Shown: piece by piece, positions 1 through 7,477 of the stretch | Position numbering within the stretch: the first letter of the stretch is position 1 | Layout: each line of letters opens with the position of its first letter | Source: Schlegelella_A sp036263655 | GTDB taxonomy: Bacteria; Pseudomonadota; Gammaproteobacteria; Burkholderiales; Burkholderiaceae_C | Assembly (NCBI GenBank): GCA_036263655.1 | Contig: DATAGP010000001.1 | Location: forward strand, 1-64,000 | Direction of reading: 5' to 3' | DNA length: 64,000 nt | The notes under the pieces: generated by a model | The model's input: the letters and a program-made list of their open reading frames with translations, nothing else | What the model was told of the DNA's origin: nothing | The model's database searches: none | Made by a program: the position numbers and the translations under genes

Positions 1-292
1 TCGTTCGCTTCGCTCACTGCGCTCAGACAGCTGCGGCAAGTTTGATGACGAAGCGCGCTGCGCGCGCGGCCACGCGGCCTGCGCTTCTCGGCGCCGCAGA
101 CACGCGCCGCCACCTGCCCGCACGCGCCTTCGCTGAGGCGCCGGGCGCCGCCTGCCGCGACGCTCGGCCGTCGGACCGCGCCGCCTGCCGCGACGCTCCT
201 CAAACGAGAGCCCGAGCACGCGTCGTGCACACCCCCGCAGGGACTCGCGGCCTCTGTCATCATCATCTCCGACCCACGACGAGGCTGCCGCC
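1..292. other. Non-coding left edge with a short tandem repeat
   Basis: I see no convincing gene here. The only open frame is arginine- and alanine-rich, has no family resemblance and looks like a chance product of GC-rich DNA. A 21-bp unit beginning GCGCCGCCTGCC occurs exactly at 145-165 and again at 178-198, a 33-bp period. The segment ends just before the MetE-like gene, whose start lacks a strong Shine-Dalgarno sequence. Confidence 0.5.
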
Positions 293-1411
293 ATGACCGT
301 ACGCGCCCACCCCCCGTTCCGCGCCGACCACGTCGGCAGCTTCCTGCGCCCGCAGCGCCTGCTCGAGGCGCGCGAGAAGAAGGCCCAGGGCGAGATCACG
401 CCGGCGCAGCTGCGCTCGGTCGAGGACGACGCCATCGCCGAGATCGTCCGCTTTCAGGAGGACGTCGGCCTGCAGAGCGTCACCGACGGCGAGTTCCGCC
501 GCACCTACTTCCACATCGACTTCCTCGAGCAGCTCGGCGGCGTCAAGACCGACATTCCCGTCACCATCGTCAAGCCGGACGGCAGCGAGGAGCTGGCGCC
601 GCCGGTGATGCGCGTCGTCGACAAGGTGCGCCACGTCAAGGACATCCAGCGCCCCGACTTCGACTACCTGAAGTCGCAGGTCTCGGCCGGGCACACGCCG
701 AAGGTGACGATCCCGTCGCCGACGATGCTGCACTTCCGCGGCGGCCGCGCCGGCATCAGCCGCGAGCACTACCCGGACCTCGAGCCGTTCTACCAGGACG
801 TCGCCGACGCCTACGGCGACGAGCTTCGCTCGCTCGCCGCCGCCGGCTGCACCTACGTGCAGATGGACGACACCAACCTCGCCTACCTCTGCGACGACAA
901 GATGCGCGAGGCGGCGCGTTCGCGCGGCGACGACCCCGACGAGCTGCCGCACCGCTACGCCTCGTTCATCAACCGCGTCGTCGCCCAGAAGCCGGCGGGC
1001 ATGACGCTGGCCGTGCACCTGTGCCGTGGCAACTTCAAGAGCACCTGGGCGGCGCAGGGCGGCTACGAGCCGGTCGCCGAGGCGCTGCTCTCCGAGATGG
1101 GTGTCGACGGCTACTTCCTCGAGTACGACGACGCGCGCTCGGGCGACTTCAAGCCGCTGCGCCACCTGCCCAAGGGGAAGACGGTCGTGCTCGGACTCGT
1201 CACCACCAAGCTCGGCCAGCTCGAGTCGAAGGACGACCTGAAGCGGCGCATCGACGAAGCCTCGAAGTACGTGCCGCTCGAGCAGCTGTGCCTGTCGCCG
1301 CAGTGCGGCTTCTCGAGCACGGTGCACGGCAACGCCATCGCCGTCGAGGCGCAGCGCGCCAAGCTGCGGCTGGTGGTGGAAGTGGCGGACGAGGTCTGGG
1401 GCAGGGCCTGA
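293..1411 (+). CDS. MetE-like (cobalamin-independent methionine synthase C-terminal family) protein
   Basis: This 372-residue protein resembles the short MetE/YxjG family, which carries only the C-terminal catalytic barrel of cobalamin-independent methionine synthase. Family members use zinc to activate a thiol for methyl transfer. The N-terminus has DHVGSFLRP, the family opening. VHLCRGN near residue 245 and CLSPQCGFSS near residue 337 carry the usual His/Cys zinc-ligand candidates. It lacks the N-terminal half of full MetE (about 750 residues), so folate use cannot be assumed. It stands alone on the plus strand, convergent with the MarR gene. A link to methyl groups released from methoxylated aromatics is possible because of the neighbouring hydroxycinnamate genes, but that is inference. 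Confidence 0.85.
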   Translation: MTVRAHPPFRADHVGSFLRPQRLLEAREKKAQGEITPAQLRSVEDDAIAEIVRFQEDVGLQSVTDGEFRRTYFHIDFLEQLGGVKTDIPVTIVKPDGSEELAPPVMRVVDKVRHVKDIQRPDFDYLKSQVSAGHTPKVTIPSPTMLHFRGGRAGISREHYPDLEPFYQDVADAYGDELRSLAAAGCTYVQMDDTNLAYLCDDKMREAARSRGDDPDELPHRYASFINRVVAQKPAGMTLAVHLCRGNFKSTWAAQGGYEPVAEALLSEMGVDGYFLEYDDARSGDFKPLRHLPKGKTVVLGLVTTKLGQLESKDDLKRRIDEASKYVPLEQLCLSPQCGFSSTVHGNAIAVEAQRAKLRLVVEVADEVWGRA

Positions 1412-1477
1412 AGCAGCCTCGTCGGGCGGCGCGCTGCCGCAGTCGGCACGCCTGCAGCCACCAGAGGCGCGCCGAAG

Positions 1478-1936
1478 CTAGGGGGGCGGCGCCCGCGTGA
1501 TCTTGCCGAGCAGCTCGATCAGCAGGGCCCTTTCGGCGCGCGACAAGGCCGCCAGCGCCGGCTCCTCCATCGTCAACGAGATCGCGTGCGAGCGCTCGGC
1601 AAGGGCGCGACCCTTGTCGGTCAGGTGGATGTGCTGGGCGCGCCGGTCGTGCGTGCCGCGCACGCGCTCGACCCAGCCCTGCTCGACCATGCGGTCGATG
1701 GTGACCGCCATGTTGGGTGGCGAGATGTCGAGCGCCTGGCCCAGCTGCTTCTGGTTCACCGCGCCGTTCGCGGCCACCAGCATCAGGATCGAGAACTCGG
1801 GCACGCGCAGCCCCAGCGGCTCCATGTGCCGCGCGAAGACCTTGCGCAGCTCGAGCGCCGCCCGCGACGCGGCGTAGCCGACGAGGTGGCCGAGCGCCGA
1901 CTCATCGAGCGGCCGCGCCGCCCGCCCTGCGTTCAC
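1478..1936 (-). CDS. MarR family transcriptional regulator
   Basis: A 152-residue winged-helix repressor of the MarR family. The central part has the typical helix-turn-helix and wing: NQKQLGQALDISPPNMAVTIDRM followed within about 20 residues by a wing containing DRRAQHIHLTDKG. It is the last gene of the minus-strand operon that starts with the crotonase, and its start codon overlaps the livF stop (ATGA at 1933-1936). MarR proteins beside ligase/crotonase pairs for p-coumarate or ferulate (CouR/FerR type) usually sense the CoA thioester and repress the operon. That role is inferred from context; no operator was identified with confidence. Confidence 0.88.
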   Translation of the reverse strand: MNAGRAARPLDESALGHLVGYAASRAALELRKVFARHMEPLGLRVPEFSILMLVAANGAVNQKQLGQALDISPPNMAVTIDRMVEQGWVERVRGTHDRRAQHIHLTDKGRALAERSHAISLTMEEPALAALSRAERALLIELLGKITRAPPP

Positions 1937-2673
1937 GCGCCGCCCTTCTTCTTGCGCGCGGCGCCGAGGTAGGTCTCGATGACGCGCGGATCGCGCGCCA
2001 GCTGCTCGGCGGGCCCCTCCAGCGCGATCTCGCCCATCTCGAGGACATAGCCGTAGTCCGCCACCTCGAGCGCCGCGCGCGCGTTCTGCTCGACGAGGAG
2101 GATCGTCACCCCTGTCGCGCGCAGCGCCGCGATGGTCGCGAAGATGTCGCGCACGACGAGTGGCGCGAGGCCGAGGCTGGGCTCGTCGAGCATCAGCAGG
2201 CGCGGCTTGCTCATCAGGGCGCGGCCGACGGCGAGCATCTGGCGCTCGCCGCCGGAGAGCGTGCCCGCGAGCTGGCTGCGCCGCTCGCGCAGGCGCGGGA
2301 ACAGCATGTAGGCCTCGTTCAGCGTCTTCGCCGTGTCCGCCTCGCGCAGGCGGACTTGGCGGTAGCCGCCGAGGAGCAGGTTGTCCTCGACGGACATCGT
2401 CGCGAACAGCGCCCGTGTCTCCGGCACCAGCGCCATGCCGAGCATCACCCGTTCCTCGAGCGAGCGCAGCCCCACCGGCCGGCCGTCGTAGTCCAGCGTG
2501 CCGCGCGCCGGCAGCACGCCCATCAAGGCATTGAGCAAGGTGGACTTGCCGGCCCCGTTCGGGCCGATGACGGTGATCACCTGGCCGGCGGTGGCAGTGA
2601 TGTTCAGGCCGTGCAGGACTTCGGCCCGGCCGTAGCCGGCGTGCAGGCTGCGGACGCGCAGCATGTCAGCCAT
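1933..2673 (-). CDS. livF: Branched-chain-type ABC transporter ATP-binding protein (LivF family)
   Basis: A 246-residue ATPase of the LivF type. It shows Walker A GPNGAGKST near residue 37, the signature LSGGERQML near residue 138 and Walker B LLMLDEPSLGLAP near residue 158. It would pair with the LivG half of the upstream fusion protein to energise uptake. A 243-bp gap with a large inverted repeat separates it from livMG, unusual for an operon that is otherwise tightly packed. The start at 2673 has no clear Shine-Dalgarno; an internal ATG at 2664 is an alternative. The substrate is probably an aromatic acid rather than an amino acid, judged by the ligase and crotonase genes in the operon. 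Confidence 0.93.
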   Translation of the reverse strand: MADMLRVRSLHAGYGRAEVLHGLNITATAGQVITVIGPNGAGKSTLLNALMGVLPARGTLDYDGRPVGLRSLEERVMLGMALVPETRALFATMSVEDNLLLGGYRQVRLREADTAKTLNEAYMLFPRLRERRSQLAGTLSGGERQMLAVGRALMSKPRLLMLDEPSLGLAPLVVRDIFATIAALRATGVTILLVEQNARAALEVADYGYVLEMGEIALEGPAEQLARDPRVIETYLGAARKKKGGA

Positions 2674-2744
2674 GGGGGCGCTCGATCAGCGTCGCGCGCG
2701 CCGCGGGGCACGCTGTTCTCGCGGAGAAGAGCGAAGCCGCTGCA

Positions 2745-2852
2745 CGAGCGGGAGGGTGGGGTGCCCTGCGCAGCGAAGTAAAGGAGGAGAAGGCAGCCAT
2801 CGGCTGCCTTCGGGGAACATGAGCGGAGCAGGGCGCCCCACCCTCCCGCTCG
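2745..2852. repeat. Long imperfect palindrome with nested hairpin
   Basis: The arm at 2745-2769 (starting CGAGCGGGAGGG) is the reverse complement of the arm at 2828-2852 at 24 of 25 positions. Inside the 58-base spacer lies a perfect 9-bp hairpin, AAGGCAGCC-ATC-GGCTGCCTT, at 2790-2810. There is no T-run after either arm, so it is not a standard intrinsic terminator. It sits between livMG and livF in one operon. An RNA processing or stability element, an attenuator or a dispersed palindromic repeat are all possible. Confidence 0.85.
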
Positions 2853-2916
2853 CGCTCGATCGAGCCCGTCGAGGGCAGCTCGCCGAGGCGGCGTCGGTGC
2901 CGGCGCATGCGCATGC

Positions 2917-4776
2917 TCAATGCTCCGTTCCGAGATACGCCGCCCGCACGGCCGGCGACGCCTGCACTTCCTCGGGCGTGCCCTCGATCAGCTTGGTACC
3001 GAACTCCATCACCACCACGCGGTCGACGAGGCCCATGACGAGGTCCATGTCGTGCTCGACGAGGAGGATCGAGAGACCTTCGCTGCGCAGCTGCCGCAGC
3101 ACGTCGGCGAGCCCTTCCTTTTCCTTCAGGCGCAGGCCGGCCGCGGGCTCGTCGAGGAGGAGCAGGATCGGGTCGGCGGCGAGGGCGCGGGCGATCTCCA
3201 TCAGGCGCTGCTGGCCGAGGGCCAGGTTGCCGGCGTGCTCGTGCATCAGCTCGGCGATGCCGATGCGACGCAGCTGGCGCTCGGCTTCCTTCATGAGCGC
3301 CCGCTCCTCGGCGCGGTCGAGGCGGAGCATCGCCGCCGGCACGCCCGCTCGCCCGCGCAGGTGGGCGCCGAGGGCGACGTTCTCGAGCACGGTCATGCCG
3401 GCGATCGTCTTCACGTGCTGGAAGGTGCGCGACACGCCGAGCCGGGCGATCTGCCGCGAGCTCAGGCCGTCGATGCGGCGGCCGAGCAGGCTCACCTCGC
3501 CGCGCGTCGCCGGCAGGAGGCCGGTGATGAGGTTGAAGGTCGTCGACTTGCCGGCGCCGTTCGGGCCGATGAGGCCGAGGATCTCGCCGGCGCGCACGTC
3601 GAAGCTGACGTCGTTGACGGCGACGAGGCCGCCGAACTCCTTGCGCACCGCGCGCACGTCGAGCACCGCCTGGCCGTGCGGCGGTCGCGTCCGCTCGGGC
3701 AGCGCCGGCGCCTCGCGCCAGTCGACCTTGCGGCGGACGCGCGGCAGCACCCCTTCGACGAAGGCCCACACGCCGTCGCGGGCGTACTGCAGCATGAGCA
3801 CGAGCAGCACGCCGAAGACGATGATCTCGTAGTTGCCGCTGGTGCCCATCAGGCGCGGCAGCAGCACCTGCAGCTGGTCCTTCAGGATCTGCACGAGCGC
3901 CGAGCCGACGAGCGCGCCCCAGACGTGGCCGACGCCGCCGAGCACGGCCATGAACAGGTACTCGATGCCCATGTTCAGGCCGAAGGGCGACGGGTTCACG
4001 GTGCGCTGGAAGTGCGCGAACAGCCAGCCGGAGATGCTGGCCAGCAGGGCGGCGATGACGAATGCCGTCACCTTGACCCGGAACGCGTCGACGCCCATCG
4101 CCTCGGCCAGCGTCGAGCCGCCCTTGACGGCACGCATGGCGCGGCCGGTGCGCGAGTCGAGCAGGTGCGTGACGGCGACGGCGGCGAGGACGACGAGCGT
4201 CCACAGCAGGTAGAAGAAGGTCCGGCCGGTGTTCAGCGTCTGCCCGAAGAACTCGATCGCCGGGATGCCCAGCAGGCCGTCGTACTTGCCGAGGAAGTCG
4301 AGGTTGCCGAGGAGGTAGTAGAGCGACAGCCCCCAGGCGATCGTCGCCAGCGGCAGGTAGTGGCCGGACATGCGCAGCGTCACCCAGGCGAGGACGAGCG
4401 CGGCCAGCGCCGTGACGACCAGGCCGATCCAGACCGTGAGCCACGGCGAGATGCCATAGGTGAGCGTCAGGTAGGCCGCGGTGTAGGCGCCGAGACCGAC
4501 GAACGCGGCCTGCCCGAACGAGGTCAGGCCGGCGATGCCGGTCAGCAGCACGAGGCCGATCACGACCAGCGTGTAGAGGCCGATGTAGTTGGCCTGCGTG
4601 ATCCAGAACTCGGGCACCGGCGCGAGCGGCAGCACGGCGAGCAGGACGACGAAGGCGACCAGCGCGGCGCGGCGGAAGGACAGCGCCCGCGTCGAACCGA
4701 TCGCCCCGGGCGGCGGCAGCTCGTCGCCGACGGGCAGCGAGGTGGCGGAGGAGGCGGCGGCGCCGTCGGGCTTCAC
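2917..4776 (-). CDS. livMG: LivM-LivG fusion: ABC transporter permease and ATP-binding protein
   Basis: A 619-residue fusion. Residues 1 to about 330 form a LivM-type permease with several hydrophobic segments and the family motif EAMGVDAFRVKVTAFVIAA. Residues from about 350 form a LivG-type ATPase with Walker A GPNGAGKST, signature LALGQQRLMEIARAL and Walker B LLLLDEPAAGL. Such fusions are common in proteobacterial aromatic-acid importers. The start is a GTG directly abutting the livH stop (TAG then GTG) with a very strong GAGGAGGAC ribosome site, which settles the start. It probably pairs with LivH in the membrane and LivF in the cytoplasm. A long open frame on the opposite strand is a codon-bias shadow. 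Confidence 0.93.
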   Translation of the reverse strand: MKPDGAAASSATSLPVGDELPPPGAIGSTRALSFRRAALVAFVVLLAVLPLAPVPEFWITQANYIGLYTLVVIGLVLLTGIAGLTSFGQAAFVGLGAYTAAYLTLTYGISPWLTVWIGLVVTALAALVLAWVTLRMSGHYLPLATIAWGLSLYYLLGNLDFLGKYDGLLGIPAIEFFGQTLNTGRTFFYLLWTLVVLAAVAVTHLLDSRTGRAMRAVKGGSTLAEAMGVDAFRVKVTAFVIAALLASISGWLFAHFQRTVNPSPFGLNMGIEYLFMAVLGGVGHVWGALVGSALVQILKDQLQVLLPRLMGTSGNYEIIVFGVLLVLMLQYARDGVWAFVEGVLPRVRRKVDWREAPALPERTRPPHGQAVLDVRAVRKEFGGLVAVNDVSFDVRAGEILGLIGPNGAGKSTTFNLITGLLPATRGEVSLLGRRIDGLSSRQIARLGVSRTFQHVKTIAGMTVLENVALGAHLRGRAGVPAAMLRLDRAEERALMKEAERQLRRIGIAELMHEHAGNLALGQQRLMEIARALAADPILLLLDEPAAGLRLKEKEGLADVLRQLRSEGLSILLVEHDMDLVMGLVDRVVVMEFGTKLIEGTPEEVQASPAVRAAYLGTEH

Positions 4777-5817
4777 CTAGTCCTCCTCGTCGTCGTGGCC
4801 GTGCTGGAACGAGCGCCACAGCAGCACGGGGATGATCAGCGTGAAGACGATGACCTCCTTGAAGGCGCTGGCGTAGAAGGAGCTGAAGCTCTCCAGCACG
4901 CCGACCATGAGGGCGCCGAGCGCCGCCGCCGGGTAGCTCGCGAGGCCGCCGAAGATCGCGGCGACGAAGCCCTTGAGCCCGATCAGGAAGCCGGTGTCGT
5001 AGAAGATCGTCGTCGTCGGGCCGATCAGCAGCCCGGACAGCGCGCCCATGAAGGCGGCGAGCCCGAAGCTGAGCTTGCCGGCGCCCACCGTCGAGATGCC
5101 CATCAGCCGGGCGCCCAGCCGGTTGACGGCGGTCGCGCGCAGCGCCTTGCCGCGCAGCGTGCGGCCGAAGAACAGGTACAGGCTCAGGATGAGCGCGATC
5201 GAGGCGGCGAAGATGATCACCGCCTGCCCCGAGAGCGCGAGCGGGCCGAGCGTGAAGCGCTGGTCCCAGAAGCTCGGGTTGCGGAAGCCCTCGGCGCCGA
5301 AGAAGACGAGGCCGAGGCCCGTCAGCGCGAAGTGGACGCCGACCGAGACGATCAGCAGCACCAGCACGCTGGCGTCGGCGAGGCGCTGGTAGGCGAGGCG
5401 GTACACGAGCGGGCCGAGGAGGGTGACGATGGCGATCGCCAGGGCGCTCTGGACCAGCAGCGGAAACTTCTGCGGCGCCGCCCACCAGGTGACGGCGACG
5501 ACGAGCGCGGGCGCGACCAGCGTCTTCAGCGCGTCGCGCGCCAGCGCCTGCGCGGGCAGGCCGCGCCGGGCGCCGTCGATGGCGTCGAGGACGGCGGTCA
5601 TCGCCGCCAGCCCCGCGAGGAGCCAGATCGTGCCCGGCACCTTGCCGAGCTGCATCACCGCCAGCGTCAGCGCGCCGTAGGCCACGAACTCGCCCTGCGG
5701 GATGAAGATCACCCGCGTGACGGCGAAGACGAGGACCAGCGCCAGCGCGAGCAGGCCGTAGATGGCGCCGTTGGTGACGCCATCGAGCATCAGGATGCCC
5801 GCGATCGAGGCGTCCAT
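4777..5817 (-). CDS. livH: Branched-chain-type ABC transporter permease (LivH family)
   Basis: A 346-residue inner-membrane permease of the LivH family. It opens with a hydrophobic span and the conserved GLLALALVLVFAVTRVIFIPQGEF block, and later has the GARLMGISTVGAGKLSFGLAA region typical of the family. It is somewhat longer than the usual 290 residues because of an insertion around residues 80-130. It lies between the periplasmic binding protein and livMG in the same operon, with a 49-bp gap upstream. It would form the transmembrane channel with the LivM half of the next protein. Confidence 0.92.
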   Translation of the reverse strand: MDASIAGILMLDGVTNGAIYGLLALALVLVFAVTRVIFIPQGEFVAYGALTLAVMQLGKVPGTIWLLAGLAAMTAVLDAIDGARRGLPAQALARDALKTLVAPALVVAVTWWAAPQKFPLLVQSALAIAIVTLLGPLVYRLAYQRLADASVLVLLIVSVGVHFALTGLGLVFFGAEGFRNPSFWDQRFTLGPLALSGQAVIIFAASIALILSLYLFFGRTLRGKALRATAVNRLGARLMGISTVGAGKLSFGLAAFMGALSGLLIGPTTTIFYDTGFLIGLKGFVAAIFGGLASYPAAALGALMVGVLESFSSFYASAFKEVIVFTLIIPVLLWRSFQHGHDDEED

Positions 5818-5866
5818 CAGCGGCCGGCGCGGCAGGAGCGGTCCAGGACGCCTTCGCCGCGCCGGA

Positions 5867-7006
5867 TCAGTTCACCACCTGCCAGTCGCCGTTGGCCACC
5901 CGCAGCAGCACGCCGGTCTCGGGCGTGTAGCCGAAGTGGTCGGTGGCGGTCCAGTTGAGCACGCCTTGCGAGATCGGCGTGCGGCCCATCGTCTCGAACG
6001 CCTCCTTGAGGGCGGCGCGGAACTGCGGCGTGCCCGGCTTGCCCTTGGCCAGCGCCAGCGGCACCGCCTTCTGCAGGACGATGACGACGTCATAGGCGTG
6101 CGCCGCGAACTGGTTCGCCGAGCCCTTGCCGTGCACCTTCTCGAACTCTTCCTTGAACTTCATGCCGATCGCCTTGCTGGCGTTGTTGGCGGGCAGCTTC
6201 TCGGCGACCACGGCCGGGCCCGACGACACGAACGAGCCTTCGACGTCGGCGCCGCCGACGCGGATCAGGTCCATGGTCGCCGCGCCGTGCGTCTGGTAGA
6301 TCTTGGCCTTCGGGTAGCCGCGCTCGACCAGGCCCTTGTGCGGCATCGCCGCGCCGCTGCCGGAGGCGACGACGAGGATGGCGTCGGGGTTGGCGGAGAC
6401 GAGCTTCAGCGCCTGCCCGGTGACGCTGGTGTCGGGACGGGCGAAGCGCTCGGTCGCGACCAGCTTGATCCCGGCCTTCTCGGCGAGCGGCCTGATGTCG
6501 GTGAGCCAGGCTTCGCCGTAGGCATCGGAGTAGCCGAGGAAGCCGTAGGTCTTGACGCCGGTCTTCTTCCAGTGCTCGACGATCGGGATCGCCATCACCG
6601 CGGTCGACTGCGGCATGCGGAACGACCACTCGCCGCGGCCCGGCGGCAGGTTCACCGGCGAGAGCATCAGCTGCACGGTCTGCCCCTCGGCGGCGACGTC
6701 GGCCATGGCCGCGGCGATCGGCGTCGCCGCCGAGCCGACGATGAGGTCGACCTTGTCCTCGGTGATGAAGCGACGCGTGTTCTTGACGCCGATGGTCGGG
6801 TCGGTCGCGTCGTCGAGGACGATGACGTTCAGCTTCTCGCCGGCGATCGAGGTCGGCCACAGGGCGATGCCGTTGCGGGTCGGGATGCCGAGCGCCGAGG
6901 TCGGCCCGGTGAGCGGGATGCTGACGCCGATGGTGATGTCGGCGAGCGCCGGCGCGGCGACGAGGGCGGTGCCGATGGCGGCAGCCAGCAGGCGGATGGC
7001 TTTCAT
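5867..7006 (-). CDS. ABC transporter substrate-binding protein, branched-chain/aromatic type
   Basis: A 379-residue periplasmic binding protein (PBP type I, LivK-like). The N-terminus MKAIRLLAAAIGTALVAAPALA is a clear Sec signal peptide with cleavage before DITIGVSIPL. The ATG at 7006 has AGGAG eight bases upstream, so I reject longer in-frame extensions. The family hallmark opening (IGVSIPLTGPTSALG) and the conserved GFLGYSDAYGEAW block are present. In the operon it precedes the two permease genes and follows the thioesterase. With the CoA ligase and crotonase in the same operon, the ligand is likely a hydroxycinnamate or similar aromatic acid, but binding residues cannot prove that here. 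Confidence 0.92.
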   Translation of the reverse strand: MKAIRLLAAAIGTALVAAPALADITIGVSIPLTGPTSALGIPTRNGIALWPTSIAGEKLNVIVLDDATDPTIGVKNTRRFITEDKVDLIVGSAATPIAAAMADVAAEGQTVQLMLSPVNLPPGRGEWSFRMPQSTAVMAIPIVEHWKKTGVKTYGFLGYSDAYGEAWLTDIRPLAEKAGIKLVATERFARPDTSVTGQALKLVSANPDAILVVASGSGAAMPHKGLVERGYPKAKIYQTHGAATMDLIRVGGADVEGSFVSSGPAVVAEKLPANNASKAIGMKFKEEFEKVHGKGSANQFAAHAYDVVIVLQKAVPLALAKGKPGTPQFRAALKEAFETMGRTPISQGVLNWTATDHFGYTPETGVLLRVANGDWQVVN

Positions 7007-7047
7007 GGTCGTGTCTCCTGGTTTCGTGGATCGAATGGGAAGGCGCG

Positions 7048-7467
7048 TCACTCGCAGAGCGCGCGGATGTCGTCGGGGACCGGGATGGCGCGCAGGCGAT
7101 CGGGATTGTCGGCGTCGCGGCGGACGAAGGCGCGCGTCTCGGTGCCCTCGCAGATCAGCGTGTCGCCGCGGGTGACGCGGTGCGCCTGCACGAAGACCTT
7201 GTTGCGCCACTCGGCGACGTGGGTGGCGATGCTCAGCGTCTCGGCATAGGTCGCCGCGGTCACGAAGCGGGTGCCGATCTCGAGCAGCGGCGTGCCGACG
7301 ATGCCGCGCGTCTTCACCAGCTCGCGCCACGGCGGCACGCCGCACTGCATGAAGAAGGCGAGCGAGGCCGAGTCCATCCAGCGCTGGAAGTTCGGATAGA
7401 AGACGATGCCGGCCGGGTCGCAGTCGCCGAACTGGACCTGGACCTCGAAGTGGGTGGTGCGCGGCAT
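7048..7467 (-). CDS. Acyl-CoA thioesterase, 4-hydroxybenzoyl-CoA thioesterase family
   Basis: A 139-residue single hot-dog domain. The N-terminal stretch QFGDCDPAGIVFYPNF carries the catalytic aspartate motif (D-x-D-x-x-G-I-V-F/Y) of the Pseudomonas-type 4-hydroxybenzoyl-CoA thioesterase family. Such enzymes release the free acid from an aromatic acyl-CoA. It lies 10 bp after the ligase gene and before the transporter genes in the same operon. In a hydroxycinnamate pathway this activity could convert a hydroxybenzoyl- or vanilloyl-CoA intermediate to the free acid and recycle CoA. That pathway role is inference. Confidence 0.9.
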   Translation of the reverse strand: MPRTTHFEVQVQFGDCDPAGIVFYPNFQRWMDSASLAFFMQCGVPPWRELVKTRGIVGTPLLEIGTRFVTAATYAETLSIATHVAEWRNKVFVQAHRVTRGDTLICEGTETRAFVRRDADNPDRLRAIPVPDDIRALCE

Positions 7468-7477
7468 GCGACTCGGC

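Noticed and set aside
2920..5958. 1012-codon open frame on the plus strand opposite livMG and livH
   Set aside because: It is antisense to genes with clear family motifs, very rich in Arg, Asp, Gln and His, and has no recognisable domain. High GC content removes stop codons in this frame.
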